A stretch of 64,000 nucleotides of DNA from Vibrio lentus (GTDB taxonomy: Bacteria; Pseudomonadota; Gammaproteobacteria; Enterobacterales; Vibrionaceae): contig NZ_JAUFQE010000002.1 in the NCBI RefSeq assembly GCF_030409755.1, forward strand, positions 3,100,001-3,164,000. The letters run 5' to 3'. The position numbers and the translations under genes were made by a program. The notes under the pieces were generated by a model that saw only the letters and a program-made list of their open reading frames with translations, made no database searches and had not been told where the DNA came from. Below are positions 1 to 8,024 of this stretch, in pieces. Position 1 is the stretch's first letter, and every line of letters starts with the position of its first letter.

Positions 1-1
1 C

Positions 2-136
2 AACCGTGTAGATACACCACTGATTACCGCATACGTTATTTTTGTTGGTCTTATTTTCGTAGTGACTAACACGATTGTTGATTTGCTTTACGGTGTTATC
101 AACCCAACCGTTAACATCACAGGGAAAGGAGCATAA
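2..136 (+). CDS. ABC transporter permease, C-terminal end only (DppB/OppB-type)
   Basis: The last 44 codons of a gene that begins before the window are open up to a TAA at 134-136. The peptide contains a hydrophobic segment (YVIFVGLIFVVTNTIVDLLY) followed by a short polar tail ending GKGA, the usual end of a binding-protein-dependent transport permease of the peptide/oligosaccharide type. The next gene starts 2 nt downstream and encodes the partner permease, so the two were almost certainly co-transcribed and form the heterodimeric membrane channel of one importer. The substrate cannot be read from this fragment. Confidence 0.8.
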   Translation, partial: NRVDTPLITAYVIFVGLIFVVTNTIVDLLYGVINPTVNITGKGA

Positions 137-138
137 TC

Positions 139-1077
139 ATGGAACAGACATCGACAGTGCCGTCTCGCTGGGAACGTTTTAAGCAATCTGACATTGTGTA
201 TTACTTCTTACGCGACAAAGTGGCAATGGTGAGTTTTGCCATTTTCTCAATCTTCTTAGTGATGGCTCTAGCTGCACCTATTCTAGCGCCAACAGACCCG
301 TACGACGTGACATCGATTGATATCATGGACTCAGAACTTCCACCATCATGGATGGAAGACGGCGAAGACCGCTTCTTGCTAGGAACGGATGAGCAAGGCC
401 GTGATATTTTATCGACCATGCTTTACGGTTCGCGTTTATCACTGACCATTGGTTTCTTGGCGGTAGGTCTACAACTGACGCTTGGTATCATCATTGGCTT
501 GTCTGCGGGTTACTTCGGTGGCCGTATTGATAGCTTCTTGATGCGTTTTGCGGATGTTCAGCTCTCTTTCTCGACCATGATGGTTGCGATCATTGTCTCG
601 GCCATCTTTAAGGCAAGCTTTGGTAGTGACTTCTATGCGCAATACGCCGTTGTCATGCTGGTGGTCATCATTGGTATTGCCGAATGGCCTCAGTATGCGC
701 GTACCATTCGTGCATCTGTATTGGCAGAGAAGAAGAAAGAATATGTAGAAGCAGCTCGCGTGATGGGCTTTAAAGCGCCACGTATTATGTTCCGCCATAT
801 TCTACCGAACTGTTTATCGCCAATTTTGGTTATCTCTACGGTACAGGTGGCAAATGCCATCATGTCGGAAGCGGCACTTTCTTTCCTAGGTTTAGGTTTG
901 CCAGTCGACCAACCATCACTGGGTGCCCTGATCAGTACCGGCTTTAACTACATTTTCTCTGGAGCATGGTGGATCACAGCATTCCCAGGTGTGCTTTTGG
1001 TAACACTCGTTCTAGTGATCAACCTATTAGGCGACTGGTTACGTGACGTATTTAACCCTAAAATTTATAAAGGGTGA
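139..1077 (+). CDS. ABC transporter permease (DppC/OppC family)
   Basis: This 312-residue inner-membrane permease belongs to a peptide/nickel/oligosaccharide-type ABC importer. An OppC-like N-terminal segment spans about residues 25-50 (FAIFSIFLVMALAAPILAP), followed by the binding-protein-dependent transport domain with about five more membrane segments. The cytoplasmic coupling loop (EAARVMGFKAPRIMFRHILP, about residues 204-223) is the ATPase-contact EAA motif. SD AAAGGAG lies at 125-131. A strong terminator follows at 1118-1147, so the ATPase subunits must be encoded upstream or elsewhere. Peptide, chitooligosaccharide and cellobiose systems share this architecture, so the substrate is left open. 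Confidence 0.9.
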   Translation: MEQTSTVPSRWERFKQSDIVYYFLRDKVAMVSFAIFSIFLVMALAAPILAPTDPYDVTSIDIMDSELPPSWMEDGEDRFLLGTDEQGRDILSTMLYGSRLSLTIGFLAVGLQLTLGIIIGLSAGYFGGRIDSFLMRFADVQLSFSTMMVAIIVSAIFKASFGSDFYAQYAVVMLVVIIGIAEWPQYARTIRASVLAEKKKEYVEAARVMGFKAPRIMFRHILPNCLSPILVISTVQVANAIMSEAALSFLGLGLPVDQPSLGALISTGFNYIFSGAWWITAFPGVLLVTLVLVINLLGDWLRDVFNPKIYKG

Positions 1078-1117
1078 TAACGCGGATTGATTTTTAGTAA
1101 AAAAAATCACTAAACTA

Positions 1118-1147
1118 AGAGCCGTAAGCAATTACGGCTCTTTTTTT
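1118..1147 (+). terminator. Rho-independent terminator of the ABC permease operon
   Basis: A 10-bp perfect stem AGAGCCGTAA/TTACGGCTCT with a GCAA loop is followed by seven T. It ends the ABC transporter operon 40 bp after the stop codon. Confidence 0.9.
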
Positions 1148-1165
1148 GCTTAATGGATCTGGAAC

Positions 1166-1196
1166 TAAGTATTATTGACATGGTCAATAATACTTA
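1166..1196. repeat. 31-bp perfect inverted repeat upstream of the SPOR-domain gene
   Basis: Two 14-nt arms (TAAGTATTATTGAC and its complement) flank a 3-nt spacer ATG. The element lies 60-90 bp upstream of the start at 1256, just after the terminator of the preceding operon. There is no downstream T-run, so it is not a canonical terminator. The AT-rich symmetric arrangement suggests a dimeric repressor or activator site, but I do not recognise the motif. Confidence 0.6.
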
Positions 1197-1255
1197 AAAT
1201 GGAATTCATGTTTTATCGACATAGAATCGGTAACAATTAGCCCGAGAGGGTTTAA

Positions 1256-2233
1256 GTGGTGGTTATGAAATTGACAATGAATGCTGTATGTCGTGCTGTG
1301 AGTAAAAATTATCGTATGGGGCTTATTGCTGCATCCCTCTTGGCATCGAGTCAGGTTAATGCAGAATCGGTTCTATGTGATGCTACTCAAGCAAGCACTA
1401 ATCAATTACCACAGCTAGAACAATCATGTCCGATCGGTAAGGGTGTTTGGGGCAGCAAGGCGCCTAAACGTCATTCAGCTAATGAACTGTTTTGGGTTCA
1501 ATGTGGCCTGCTTAATAAGCCTTTGTCATTGAGCCGAGCGAAGCCTCTTTATGAAAAGATCTCGACCAATGTATGGATGAAGCCTGAAGGTGGCGATTAT
1601 CGTTGTCTGATTGGCCCTTATTCAACATTCTCTGATGCGAGAAAAGACCTCGCTCAGGTGCGTAAAGTGTCTGGATACAGCGAAGCCTTCATTCGTATGG
1701 TTGATAAGTCCCAGACCTCGTCACAGCCTATCGTTGCAAAATCGGCAGAGCCAAAAATGGTCAAGCCTAAAGCTCCTGTAAAACCCAAACCAGCAGCAAA
1801 GCCTGCACCTAAACCTGTGGTCGCGACTTCAGCGGTAGCCGCAACGAGTGCAGCCGCAATCCAAGCGATTCCTAGCAATGGTTCAAGTTCGGGTAATGAT
1901 CTCGATATTGAAGTTCGTGTGACCGCTAATGTTGCGGGCAACAAGTATGCGGTGCCATATTTGTCGGACCATAAACAGCAGTTCTATATGGAACAGGGAA
2001 AACCTTGGAGTCGTTTAGATTTTGGTAGTGCCGAACTTGTGTGTAATCAGATCGGCATGAAGTTGATGAATGAACAGCAGTGGCAGAGTATCCTTGGCTC
2101 AAAAGTCATGGAAAAGCAGAACTGGCCAATGCACTTACCTTATTGGGGAGCGGATAAAAAAGGCCTGTTCACTAACGGTAACGTAAACCAGCTCAAAGGC
2201 TCTTCATTACTCAACGTGATGTGCGTTAAGTAA
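1256..2233 (+). CDS. Secreted SPOR-domain protein of unknown role
   Basis: This 325-residue protein has a signal peptide (about residues 20-37, ending VNA|ES), so it is predicted to be periplasmic. Residues about 78-150 (FWVQCGLLNKPLSL... to ...YSEAFIRM) look like a SPOR peptidoglycan-binding domain, including the YRCLIGPYSTFSDAR segment. A Pro/Lys/Ala linker (about 160-200) follows, then a C-terminal globular part (about 215-325) with paired cysteines. SPOR domains bind denuded glycan strands at division sites, so a cell-envelope role is likely but inferred. The start is GTG with GAGAGGG five bases upstream; an in-frame ATG at 1265 is an alternative. It is a single-gene unit between two terminators. 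Confidence 0.75.
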   Translation: MVVMKLTMNAVCRAVSKNYRMGLIAASLLASSQVNAESVLCDATQASTNQLPQLEQSCPIGKGVWGSKAPKRHSANELFWVQCGLLNKPLSLSRAKPLYEKISTNVWMKPEGGDYRCLIGPYSTFSDARKDLAQVRKVSGYSEAFIRMVDKSQTSSQPIVAKSAEPKMVKPKAPVKPKPAAKPAPKPVVATSAVAATSAAAIQAIPSNGSSSGNDLDIEVRVTANVAGNKYAVPYLSDHKQQFYMEQGKPWSRLDFGSAELVCNQIGMKLMNEQQWQSILGSKVMEKQNWPMHLPYWGADKKGLFTNGNVNQLKGSSLLNVMCVK

Positions 2234-2256
2234 CAACGACCGTTATAAGACTAAAC

Positions 2257-2287
2257 AAGCCTCAGCCATTGCTGGGGCTTTGTTGTT
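2257..2287 (+). terminator. Terminator after the SPOR-domain gene
   Basis: A 10-bp stem (AAGCCTCAGC/GCTGGGGCTT, one G-U pair) with loop CATT is followed by TGTTGTTT. Confidence 0.8.
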
Positions 2288-2436
2288 TATGCGTCTAACT
2301 TTCTCAACGTCGGTTTTACTGTTGAATGTTGACCCGTTTCTTCAATACAAATTTGATTAAAAATCGCTAAAAATTGTTCAAATAGAGTAGTTGGTGCGTA
2401 GAAAACCATAACTCAAGCAATAAGGTGATTGAGATT

Positions 2437-3678
2437 ATGAGTTTGAAGAAACGATTAGAAGACGTAGCCCCGCGTTTTGAAGCCGGAGGTAAATACGAAA
2501 AGCTTTACCCAGTCTATGAGGCGTTTGCCACCATCTTTTACACGCCCGGTAATGTAAACCGAGGCTTGACCCATGTTCGAGATAGTATCGATCTCAAGCG
2601 TATTATGATTTTGGTGTGGCTGGCGACTTTCCCTGCCATGTTCTGGGGCATGTATAACGTCGGGCACCAGAGTGTCTCGGCACTGACATCCAGTTATCAA
2701 CTTGATGAACTTACCTCGGTTATTGAGAGTAGCTGGCGCTTGTCGTGGGCATTTGGTGATGCACCGTCCTTAATGGCAAGTGGCTGGGGGAGTCAGATGT
2801 TGCTCGGCGCCCTCTACTTCTTACCCGTTTACGCGACGGTTTTCGTTGTTGGTGGTTTTTGGGAGGTGTTGTTTGCCGTTGTGCGTAAGCATGAGGTGAA
2901 CGAAGGCTTTTTTGTTAGCTCGGTTCTCTTTGCCTTAATTCTTCCGCCGACTATCCCTTTATGGCAAGCAGCGTTAGGTATCACCTTTGGTATCGTTGTC
3001 GCGAAAGAGCTGTTTGGTGGTACAGGACGAAGCTTCCTTAACCCAGCTCTTGCAGGTCGAGCCTTTCTATATTTTGCCTATCCAGCCAACATGTCGGGCG
3101 GGCTTGTGTGGGTTGCCGCTGACGGTTACTCCGGTGCGACCCCTTTAAGTCAATGGTATGAAGGTGGCAGCACGTCACTCATCAATAACATGACTGGCGA
3201 GGCGATCACTTGGATGGACGCCTTTATCGGTAATATTCCGGGTTCGATGGGTGAGGTTTCTTCATTGCTTATCATGTTGACGGGTCTGATTCTGATTGTC
3301 ATGAAGATCGCCTCTTGGCGCATTGTCACTGGTGTGATTATTGGCCTCGTCGTGACTTCGAGTTTGATGAACTGGATTGGCTCTGATACCAACTCGATGT
3401 TCTCGATGCCGTTTTACTGGCACTTTGTGTTGGGTGGTGTTGCGTTTGGTACTTTCTTCATGGCAACCGACCCAGTTTCTGCCGCTTTTACCAATCAGAG
3501 TAAGTGGGCTTACGGGATTCTTATTGGCGTAATGACGGTCGGTATTCGAGTGCTCAACCCTGCCTATCCAGAGGGCATCATGTTGGCCATCCTGTTCGCC
3601 AATCTCTTCGCCCCACTGTTCGACTTTATTGTGAAAGAGCAAAACATCAAACGCAGGCAGAAACGAACATTACGTTGA
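2437..3678 (+). CDS. Orphan NqrB-like subunit (Na+-translocating NADH:quinone reductase subunit B paralogue)
   Basis: This 413-residue polytopic membrane protein resembles NqrB along its whole length (usual size about 415). Recognisable blocks are [60 protein letters not shown] and [13 protein letters not shown]. The covalent-FMN motif DGYSGAT is intact, with the acceptor Thr at about residue 235. Unlike normal nqr genes it stands alone: no nqrA, C, D, E or F lies on either side, and terminators flank it. The start is placed at the ATG where NqrB homologues begin (M-x-LKK); an in-frame GTG lies 12 nt upstream. RnfD is a more distant relative and fits less well. Whether it replaces NqrB in the complex or acts in another electron-transfer chain is unknown. 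Confidence 0.88.
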   Translation: MSLKKRLEDVAPRFEAGGKYEKLYPVYEAFATIFYTPGNVNRGLTHVRDSIDLKRIMILVWLATFPAMFWGMYNVGHQSVSALTSSYQLDELTSVIESSWRLSWAFGDAPSLMASGWGSQMLLGALYFLPVYATVFVVGGFWEVLFAVVRKHEVNEGFFVSSVLFALILPPTIPLWQAALGITFGIVVAKELFGGTGRSFLNPALAGRAFLYFAYPANMSGGLVWVAADGYSGATPLSQWYEGGSTSLINNMTGEAITWMDAFIGNIPGSMGEVSSLLIMLTGLILIVMKIASWRIVTGVIIGLVVTSSLMNWIGSDTNSMFSMPFYWHFVLGGVAFGTFFMATDPVSAAFTNQSKWAYGILIGVMTVGIRVLNPAYPEGIMLAILFANLFAPLFDFIVKEQNIKRRQKRTLR

Positions 3679-3713
3679 TTTCAATGCGAAACAGGGAAAG
3701 TTACTCTCATAAG

Positions 3714-3746
3714 AAAGGCTTGCATCGTTGCAAGCCTTTCAATTTT
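3714..3746. terminator. Terminator after the orphan nqrB-like gene
   Basis: AAAGGCTTGC/GCAAGCCTTT forms a 10-bp perfect stem with a 6-nt loop, followed by CAATTTTT. It lies between convergent genes. Confidence 0.8.
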
Positions 3747-3752
3747 TATCGC

Positions 3753-3792
3753 GATTGATTTGAAGTTGATTCAACTCCACTTCAAATCAATC
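3753..3792. repeat. 40-bp inverted repeat overlapping the 3' end of the DUF6482-like gene
   Basis: Two perfect 14-nt arms (GATTGATTTGAAGT and its complement) are separated by 12 nt. The right arm lies inside the coding end and stop region of the minus-strand gene at 3771. There is no T-run on either strand, so it may act as an mRNA 3'-end stabiliser rather than an intrinsic terminator. Confidence 0.6.
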
Positions 3793-4022
3793 TCGAAAGG
3801 TTGGGTGTTACCGCAATGCTCACCACACATTTCGTCGTAGGCGCTGTTATGAACCAGCATTGCTGATGCTACGCCTTGGTCGCTAAAGTGATCGCGTGCT
3901 TGGTTAACGCTCAAAAACTTCATTGGGTGCTGGTGGTCGTCTTTGATTAACTGCTTTTGCTCGCCAATGATTTGGTAAGCCAAGTAGATCCCGCCTTCAA
4001 ATGATTCAATGAGTAGATTCAT
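3771..4022 (-). CDS. DUF6482-like small cytoplasmic protein
   Basis: This 83-residue protein has no signal peptide or membrane segment. The pattern YLAYQIIGEQKQLIKDD followed by MKFLSVNQARDHF resembles the DUF6482 family of small conserved gammaproteobacterial proteins, whose function is unknown; that assignment is from memory. A C-x3-C-like pair (CGEHCG) lies near the C-terminus. I place the start at the second Met, because the upstream ATG (4034) overlaps the likely SD: GGAG sits six bases before the ATG at 4022. It is convergent with the nqrB-like gene and looks monocistronic. Confidence 0.65.
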   Translation of the reverse strand: MNLLIESFEGGIYLAYQIIGEQKQLIKDDHQHPMKFLSVNQARDHFSDQGVASAMLVHNSAYDEMCGEHCGNTQPFEIDLKWS

Positions 4023-4103
4023 AACAAACTCCATGTTGCTCTCGATAGTTCTTTGTTTCTGTATCTACGTTGATGGTTGTTTGAAGGTTCATGTGTGTTA
4101 AAA

Positions 4104-4134
4104 ATGAAAAAACCAGAAGCTCAGCTTCTGGTTT
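4104..4134 (-). terminator. Terminator of the large lipoprotein gene
   Basis: On the minus strand the perfect 11-bp stem AAACCAGAAGC/GCTTCTGGTTT is followed by a T-rich run, 30 nt after the lipoprotein stop. Confidence 0.85.
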
Positions 4135-4163
4135 ATTAATAAGTAATCAAATTAACTCAAAGG

Positions 4164-5846
4164 TTAGTTGATTTTCTGCATGATGCTAACACGGCCATCG
4201 GTGTTGCCTGTGTTGTCCATCTTACGACGAATCAGCAAGCCCTCATCCCAGTTGGTACCAGCAGGTTGGTATTCCCACTTAACGAAGTATTCATCTTTTG
4301 AGCTACAAGCTTTGCCAGCAACATAATTGTTTTGGTCACAGAAGCGAACCACAGTGTTCAGTTCTGTCAGTGTGGCTTTTGAAGCTCGACCTGTTTGATC
4401 AAACCACCAGTAATCTATATTAGCTAGTTGTTTATAAGTGTAAGGGGTACCAGAATCTTCCATACCCTCTGGTGCTGTTGATCCACACTCTTGGCCTGTG
4501 GTCGTTGCTCCGGATGAATCAAATTTCATGGTGCTTACTGCAATTTCACCGTTTTCACAGATTTCTTTTGTTTCCCATGTACCAGTGAAATCCACGTAAC
4601 GTTCAGAATCTTTTGTTGGAATCTCGTAGTAGTAAGCAACACGCTTTGTTTTTCTGTCTACTGAACAGTTTGTAGAACTGCAATCGGTGTTATCTTCTAA
4701 CTCTTCTTTTTCAGTGATTTCAGTATAAACCTTAGTGACAGGATCGTAGGAGCCAGAAATATTTTGGTTGACCCATGAATGACCACCATCGTCGTTATCG
4801 TTGAACTTTTCATCTGCGGTAAAGTGATTGAGTTCGTTAACCGTGGCTACTGAGAATGGTAGGAAGTTGCCTACAGTTTCCCAGTCCATTGACTCATCAT
4901 CATTTTCTTCACCATCAGGATTAACGAGCAAGTATTTAAAGTTGCCTCCCAAAGCGTAATGAGAAGCAGGGACACCACTACATGTGTTTGGGGCTGTGAA
5001 CGTATTACTAGGGTCGCCAGCCAAGCAGTTCAGGTAATCCTGGGCAAAGCCTTCCGTTAACTGAGCGTCATTAGACCCTTTTAGATAAGCTAAACTCGCG
5101 GTGTTTACTTGATAGTCCATTTGAACCATGCCACGTGTCGCTTCAAACAAGTCATTTGGTAGAGTTTTATCAGCATGAACAAAGGTGAAGTTGCCATCTA
5201 AACGTTCTTGGGTTACGTCAATGTAACGAACAAATTGGCCGTTTTTCTCTGCAAATGGGTTTACTGAACCATCACCACGCTTCATTGAACCAAACGCGTT
5301 TTCCATATGCGTTAGAGCGTCGCTTTCTGATGTGATATTTGCAGCTTCTACGCCAATCGTAGTTAAGAAGTCCGTCACGCTTGTACTATCGTCTAGGCTT
5401 AGACCTTTCATCTTCGCTAACGTCGCAGCATCAGGTTCGCGCAGCGCATCTGGAATTGTCAGTACTTCATCAGAAGAGCTACCAAATTGGTTATCTAAAG
5501 ACTGAAGTAAAATTGCTAAGTTAAGTGCGCGAGCGTATTTTCCCGCCGCTTCAAATGGAGTCAGTACATCACGGTTTGATGCTGCACCTACTTTTAAGCC
5601 GTTTTTACCACCAATGAAGAAGGTCACAGTGTCGTTAGTTTTAGCGGTAAACTCGCCTTCGCTATTTGTAACCCCGTTTAAGCCTGAACTGGTGTTGTAG
5701 TAGATACCTTCAACAGCTGCATCGATAAATTTGTTGGTTGTCGTCGATGGTTCTGTCGGTGCTGTTACACCTGAGTTAGAACTATCGCTACCACAACCTG
5801 TTAAAGCCACTGCAATCGCCGCTGCGAGAATACTCACTTTTTTCAT
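4164..5846 (-). CDS. Large secreted lipoprotein of unknown function
   Basis: The 560-residue precursor has a clear lipoprotein signal peptide with lipobox LTGC (Cys18) followed by Gly-Ser, which favours outer-membrane sorting. After a Ser/Thr-rich linker, residues about 38-110 carry a module (DAAVEGIYYNTSSG, G-E-F, D-T-V-T-F-F-I-GG) that resembles repeats found in surface lipoproteins of marine gammaproteobacteria. Several cysteine pairs in the C-terminal half suggest disulphides. No catalytic motif was recognised. It forms its own unit, with a start immediately after a promoter region and a terminator at 4104-4134. It lies downstream of, but separate from, the sigma/kinase operon; a regulatory link is possible but not shown. 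Confidence 0.75.
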   Translation of the reverse strand: MKKVSILAAAIAVALTGCGSDSSNSGVTAPTEPSTTTNKFIDAAVEGIYYNTSSGLNGVTNSEGEFTAKTNDTVTFFIGGKNGLKVGAASNRDVLTPFEAAGKYARALNLAILLQSLDNQFGSSSDEVLTIPDALREPDAATLAKMKGLSLDDSTSVTDFLTTIGVEAANITSESDALTHMENAFGSMKRGDGSVNPFAEKNGQFVRYIDVTQERLDGNFTFVHADKTLPNDLFEATRGMVQMDYQVNTASLAYLKGSNDAQLTEGFAQDYLNCLAGDPSNTFTAPNTCSGVPASHYALGGNFKYLLVNPDGEENDDESMDWETVGNFLPFSVATVNELNHFTADEKFNDNDDGGHSWVNQNISGSYDPVTKVYTEITEKEELEDNTDCSSTNCSVDRKTKRVAYYYEIPTKDSERYVDFTGTWETKEICENGEIAVSTMKFDSSGATTTGQECGSTAPEGMEDSGTPYTYKQLANIDYWWFDQTGRASKATLTELNTVVRFCDQNNYVAGKACSSKDEYFVKWEYQPAGTNWDEGLLIRRKMDNTGNTDGRVSIMQKIN

Positions 5847-5995
5847 TACTCGTACATCCTTTATGTAATAGAGCTATTTGTTATTTTTATGCGTGTGATT
5901 TTATAGCGCGCGATTGTAGTGTGATCTTTCTTCCAAGTTAAGTGTGTAAAATGCTGTTCGGTTAATAAACATTCAAACCATGCGGTAAAAAATAC

Positions 5996-6021
5996 AAAAA
6001 GCCGACAGATGTCAGCTTTTT
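5996..6021. terminator. Terminator downstream of the sigma/kinase operon
   Basis: AAAAAGCCGACA pairs with TGTCAGCTTTTT (one G-U pair on the minus-strand RNA). Poly-T follows in both directions. It separates the sigma-factor operon from the lipoprotein gene. Confidence 0.75.
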
Positions 6022-6111
6022 AATAATATCACTTTGACTTACAAGAGCTTATTTTGAGCTGTGCCCCTGCTGCAAGACACGAGATTTGAGTGAAATACCG
6101 TAAATTATTTT

Positions 6112-6705
6112 TCAATAAATTGGGTTGTGCTGCGTGTTTATTTTTCTTGTTAGCCAACAGCGAGAAAACTTTAAATCCTTTTCAATTAGGCTGTCGCTAC
6201 AAGTTAGTAGCTGGCTAATTTCTTGAGTTTGAAGCCCCATAAGGTATTTCAGTTTGAATGCTTGTGATTGCCTTGGGTAATTCAAAGTAAAGTGGTCCAC
6301 AGCCTTATCCATAATAATTAGCTGCTCGAAATGCCTGTCTTCTTGAGGGGGGACTTTTGTGGGCAGTTGGCGTTTCTGTGCCTGTTGACGTCGAGCGTTA
6401 TCGATAAGTATTTGTCGCATGATTTTTGCTGCCATTAACAGGAAATCACGAGTGTCTTCTATTGATTGAGTATCGGCAAAAGAGAGCTTTAGGTAAGCAT
6501 CGTGAACTAACGCCGTTGTGTTGTTGATGCTATTCCAAGACACCCAACAACTTTGCTCATGCTTGGTCGTGCTCCTTTTTCTCTCTTTTTGAGCGAGAGC
6601 GTAGAGGTGGGCGTAAGCGAAACGATAGAGTTTCTGTTCTGCCCATTTGTGCCCAGCTTTCCAATCTCTCATGATCGACTCTATATCAGTAAGTTGGTTA
6701 CTCAT
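6112..6705 (-). CDS. ECF sigma factor, kinase-linked type (EcfP-like)
   Basis: This 197-residue sigma-70 family protein contains region 2 (about residues 15-100, with ALVHDAYLKL in region 2.2) and a region 4 helix-turn-helix (about 135-190, including LKYLMGLQTQEISQLL). It matches the ECF group that is encoded beside Hanks-type kinases rather than an anti-sigma factor. In region 2.2 the acidic DAED-like residues of ordinary ECF factors are replaced by N62-T63-T64-A65. In the EcfP/PknT pair described in Vibrio parahaemolyticus, phosphorylation of a threonine here (Thr63 as I recall) activates the factor. The gene starts 2 nt after the kinase stop, with AAGGA inside the kinase's last codons, which suggests translational coupling. 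Confidence 0.88.
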   Translation of the reverse strand: MSNQLTDIESIMRDWKAGHKWAEQKLYRFAYAHLYALAQKERKRSTTKHEQSCWVSWNSINNTTALVHDAYLKLSFADTQSIEDTRDFLLMAAKIMRQILIDNARRQQAQKRQLPTKVPPQEDRHFEQLIIMDKAVDHFTLNYPRQSQAFKLKYLMGLQTQEISQLLTCSDSLIEKDLKFSRCWLTRKINTQHNPIY

Positions 6706-6707
6706 GG

Positions 6708-8024
6708 TTAGCAGTTTCCTTTTGTTGATTCTGTCCTAGTTGTTTGTGGGGCAATTATTCGTAACAGTTTCATCTTTGTTTTTGTTGGTATACCAGGATC
6801 GCCTAAAACCGCTTTATGGGTATGTTTTAGTACTGTATTGATCGATGCTTTCGACTTAGGGCTCTCTTTTATCTGAGAAAGCGTTCGGACAAATTGCTTT
6901 GTGACTCTTTCTGATGCGCGCTTTTCTATTTGAAGTTGTTGGTTTTTTTTGATCAAAGGTGTGTAGAAACCTACACCACACCAAATGAGCATAGTAGATA
7001 AAGCACATTGAATTGGACGGCGTTGGCATAGCTTCAGAACGGAATAAAATGGTTGGTTTTGATATGCGGAGATTGGACGACAAGCGATCAGCTGCGTAAT
7101 GTCGTTATAGAGTTCATTGGTACTCGAATAGCGCAGTAAGGCGTGGCTTCGTGTCGCTTTTTGAATTATGCAGTTTAGGTCCCCCTGACTTATCGGTAGT
7201 TTAGGAAACATAAAGCTTAAGACCTTTCCTAGAGCGTAAATATCGCATCGGACTGTGGGGGGGCTTCCGCTGATTTGCTCTGGACTAGCGTAGTCATGAC
7301 TGTAGGCATTGATAGTAAGTGGGTGAGCTGATAATTGGTCACTGATTCCTCTCATTAAATTAAAGTCGAGTATCTTTGGGCTCCCCTCACAATCGATTAA
7401 TATATTTTCTGGCTTCAAGTCGGTATGCAGCACTTGGTGTTTGTGTGCGTGTGATATAGCAGAGCATATCTTTAAAAATAGATTGAGCTTTTTGGGGTAG
7501 CTCAGGGTGTAGGTCGCAAGGTACTCGTTTAACGTGCAACCTTTAATATGTTCCATAACGATGTAGACAGACCCTTCATGTGTCCCTCCATCGATCACCT
7601 TGGTTATATATGGGTGATTCAACGTCGCAAGTGCTTGTGCTTCTTGAAACAGATACTCTTTATCTATGAGGTGGGATAAAGCGGGTTGAATGAGTTTTAT
7701 GGCAAGATCTTGATGGAATGTCTTATCCACTCGAGTAGCAGCATAGACAACACCAATACCGCCACGACCTATTTCGTAAGATAGGTGGTATTTATCAATG
7801 CATGTATTAGAGAAGTTAGCTTTTTTGTCGGTAGCTTGAAGGGCGCTTACACCAAAGATGTGTGTAAGAGGCTCTAGAGCTGACGTGCAGAGAAGGGGAT
7901 AAATCTTGTTATACAGTTCGACTTGGTGTGATTTTAGTTCTTTTAGGTATTTTGTTTTTTCTGCCTCAGATAGGTCCAATAATTGATAAAAAAGATCGGT
8001 TATATGGGTGTTGGCTACTGACAT
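6708..8024 (-). CDS. Membrane-anchored Hanks-type Ser/Thr protein kinase (PknT-like)
   Basis: This 438-residue protein has a kinase domain at about residues 80-310. The glycine loop GRGGIGVVYAA (86-96), catalytic Lys110 (LAIK), a helix-C Glu near 128, DLKPEN (202-207) and SPE (247-249) are present. Two signature motifs deviate: HRD reads H200-T201-D202 and DFG reads D220-F221-N222, although the catalytic Asp, Lys and Mg-binding Asp remain. One membrane helix spans about 337-358, followed by a roughly 80-residue basic tail. It is the first gene of an operon with the ECF sigma factor, its presumed substrate. Position beside gor and pairing with an ECF gene resemble the V. parahaemolyticus polymyxin-response system, which is an inference by analogy. 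Confidence 0.87.
   Translation of the reverse strand: MSVANTHITDLFYQLLDLSEAEKTKYLKELKSHQVELYNKIYPLLCTSALEPLTHIFGVSALQATDKKANFSNTCIDKYHLSYEIGRGGIGVVYAATRVDKTFHQDLAIKLIQPALSHLIDKEYLFQEAQALATLNHPYITKVIDGGTHEGSVYIVMEHIKGCTLNEYLATYTLSYPKKLNLFLKICSAISHAHKHQVLHTDLKPENILIDCEGSPKILDFNLMRGISDQLSAHPLTINAYSHDYASPEQISGSPPTVRCDIYALGKVLSFMFPKLPISQGDLNCIIQKATRSHALLRYSSTNELYNDITQLIACRPISAYQNQPFYSVLKLCQRRPIQCALSTMLIWCGVGFYTPLIKKNQQLQIEKRASERVTKQFVRTLSQIKESPKSKASINTVLKHTHKAVLGDPGIPTKTKMKLLRIIAPQTTRTESTKGNC

Noticed and set aside
2437..3678. Assignment as RnfD
   Set aside because: Length, the [12 protein letters not shown] block, and the DGYSGAT flavin motif match NqrB better; no rnf genes adjoin.
3504..3758. 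84-residue plus-strand frame overlapping the NqrB-like end
   Set aside because: It is out of frame inside a confirmed membrane protein, with no SD or homology.
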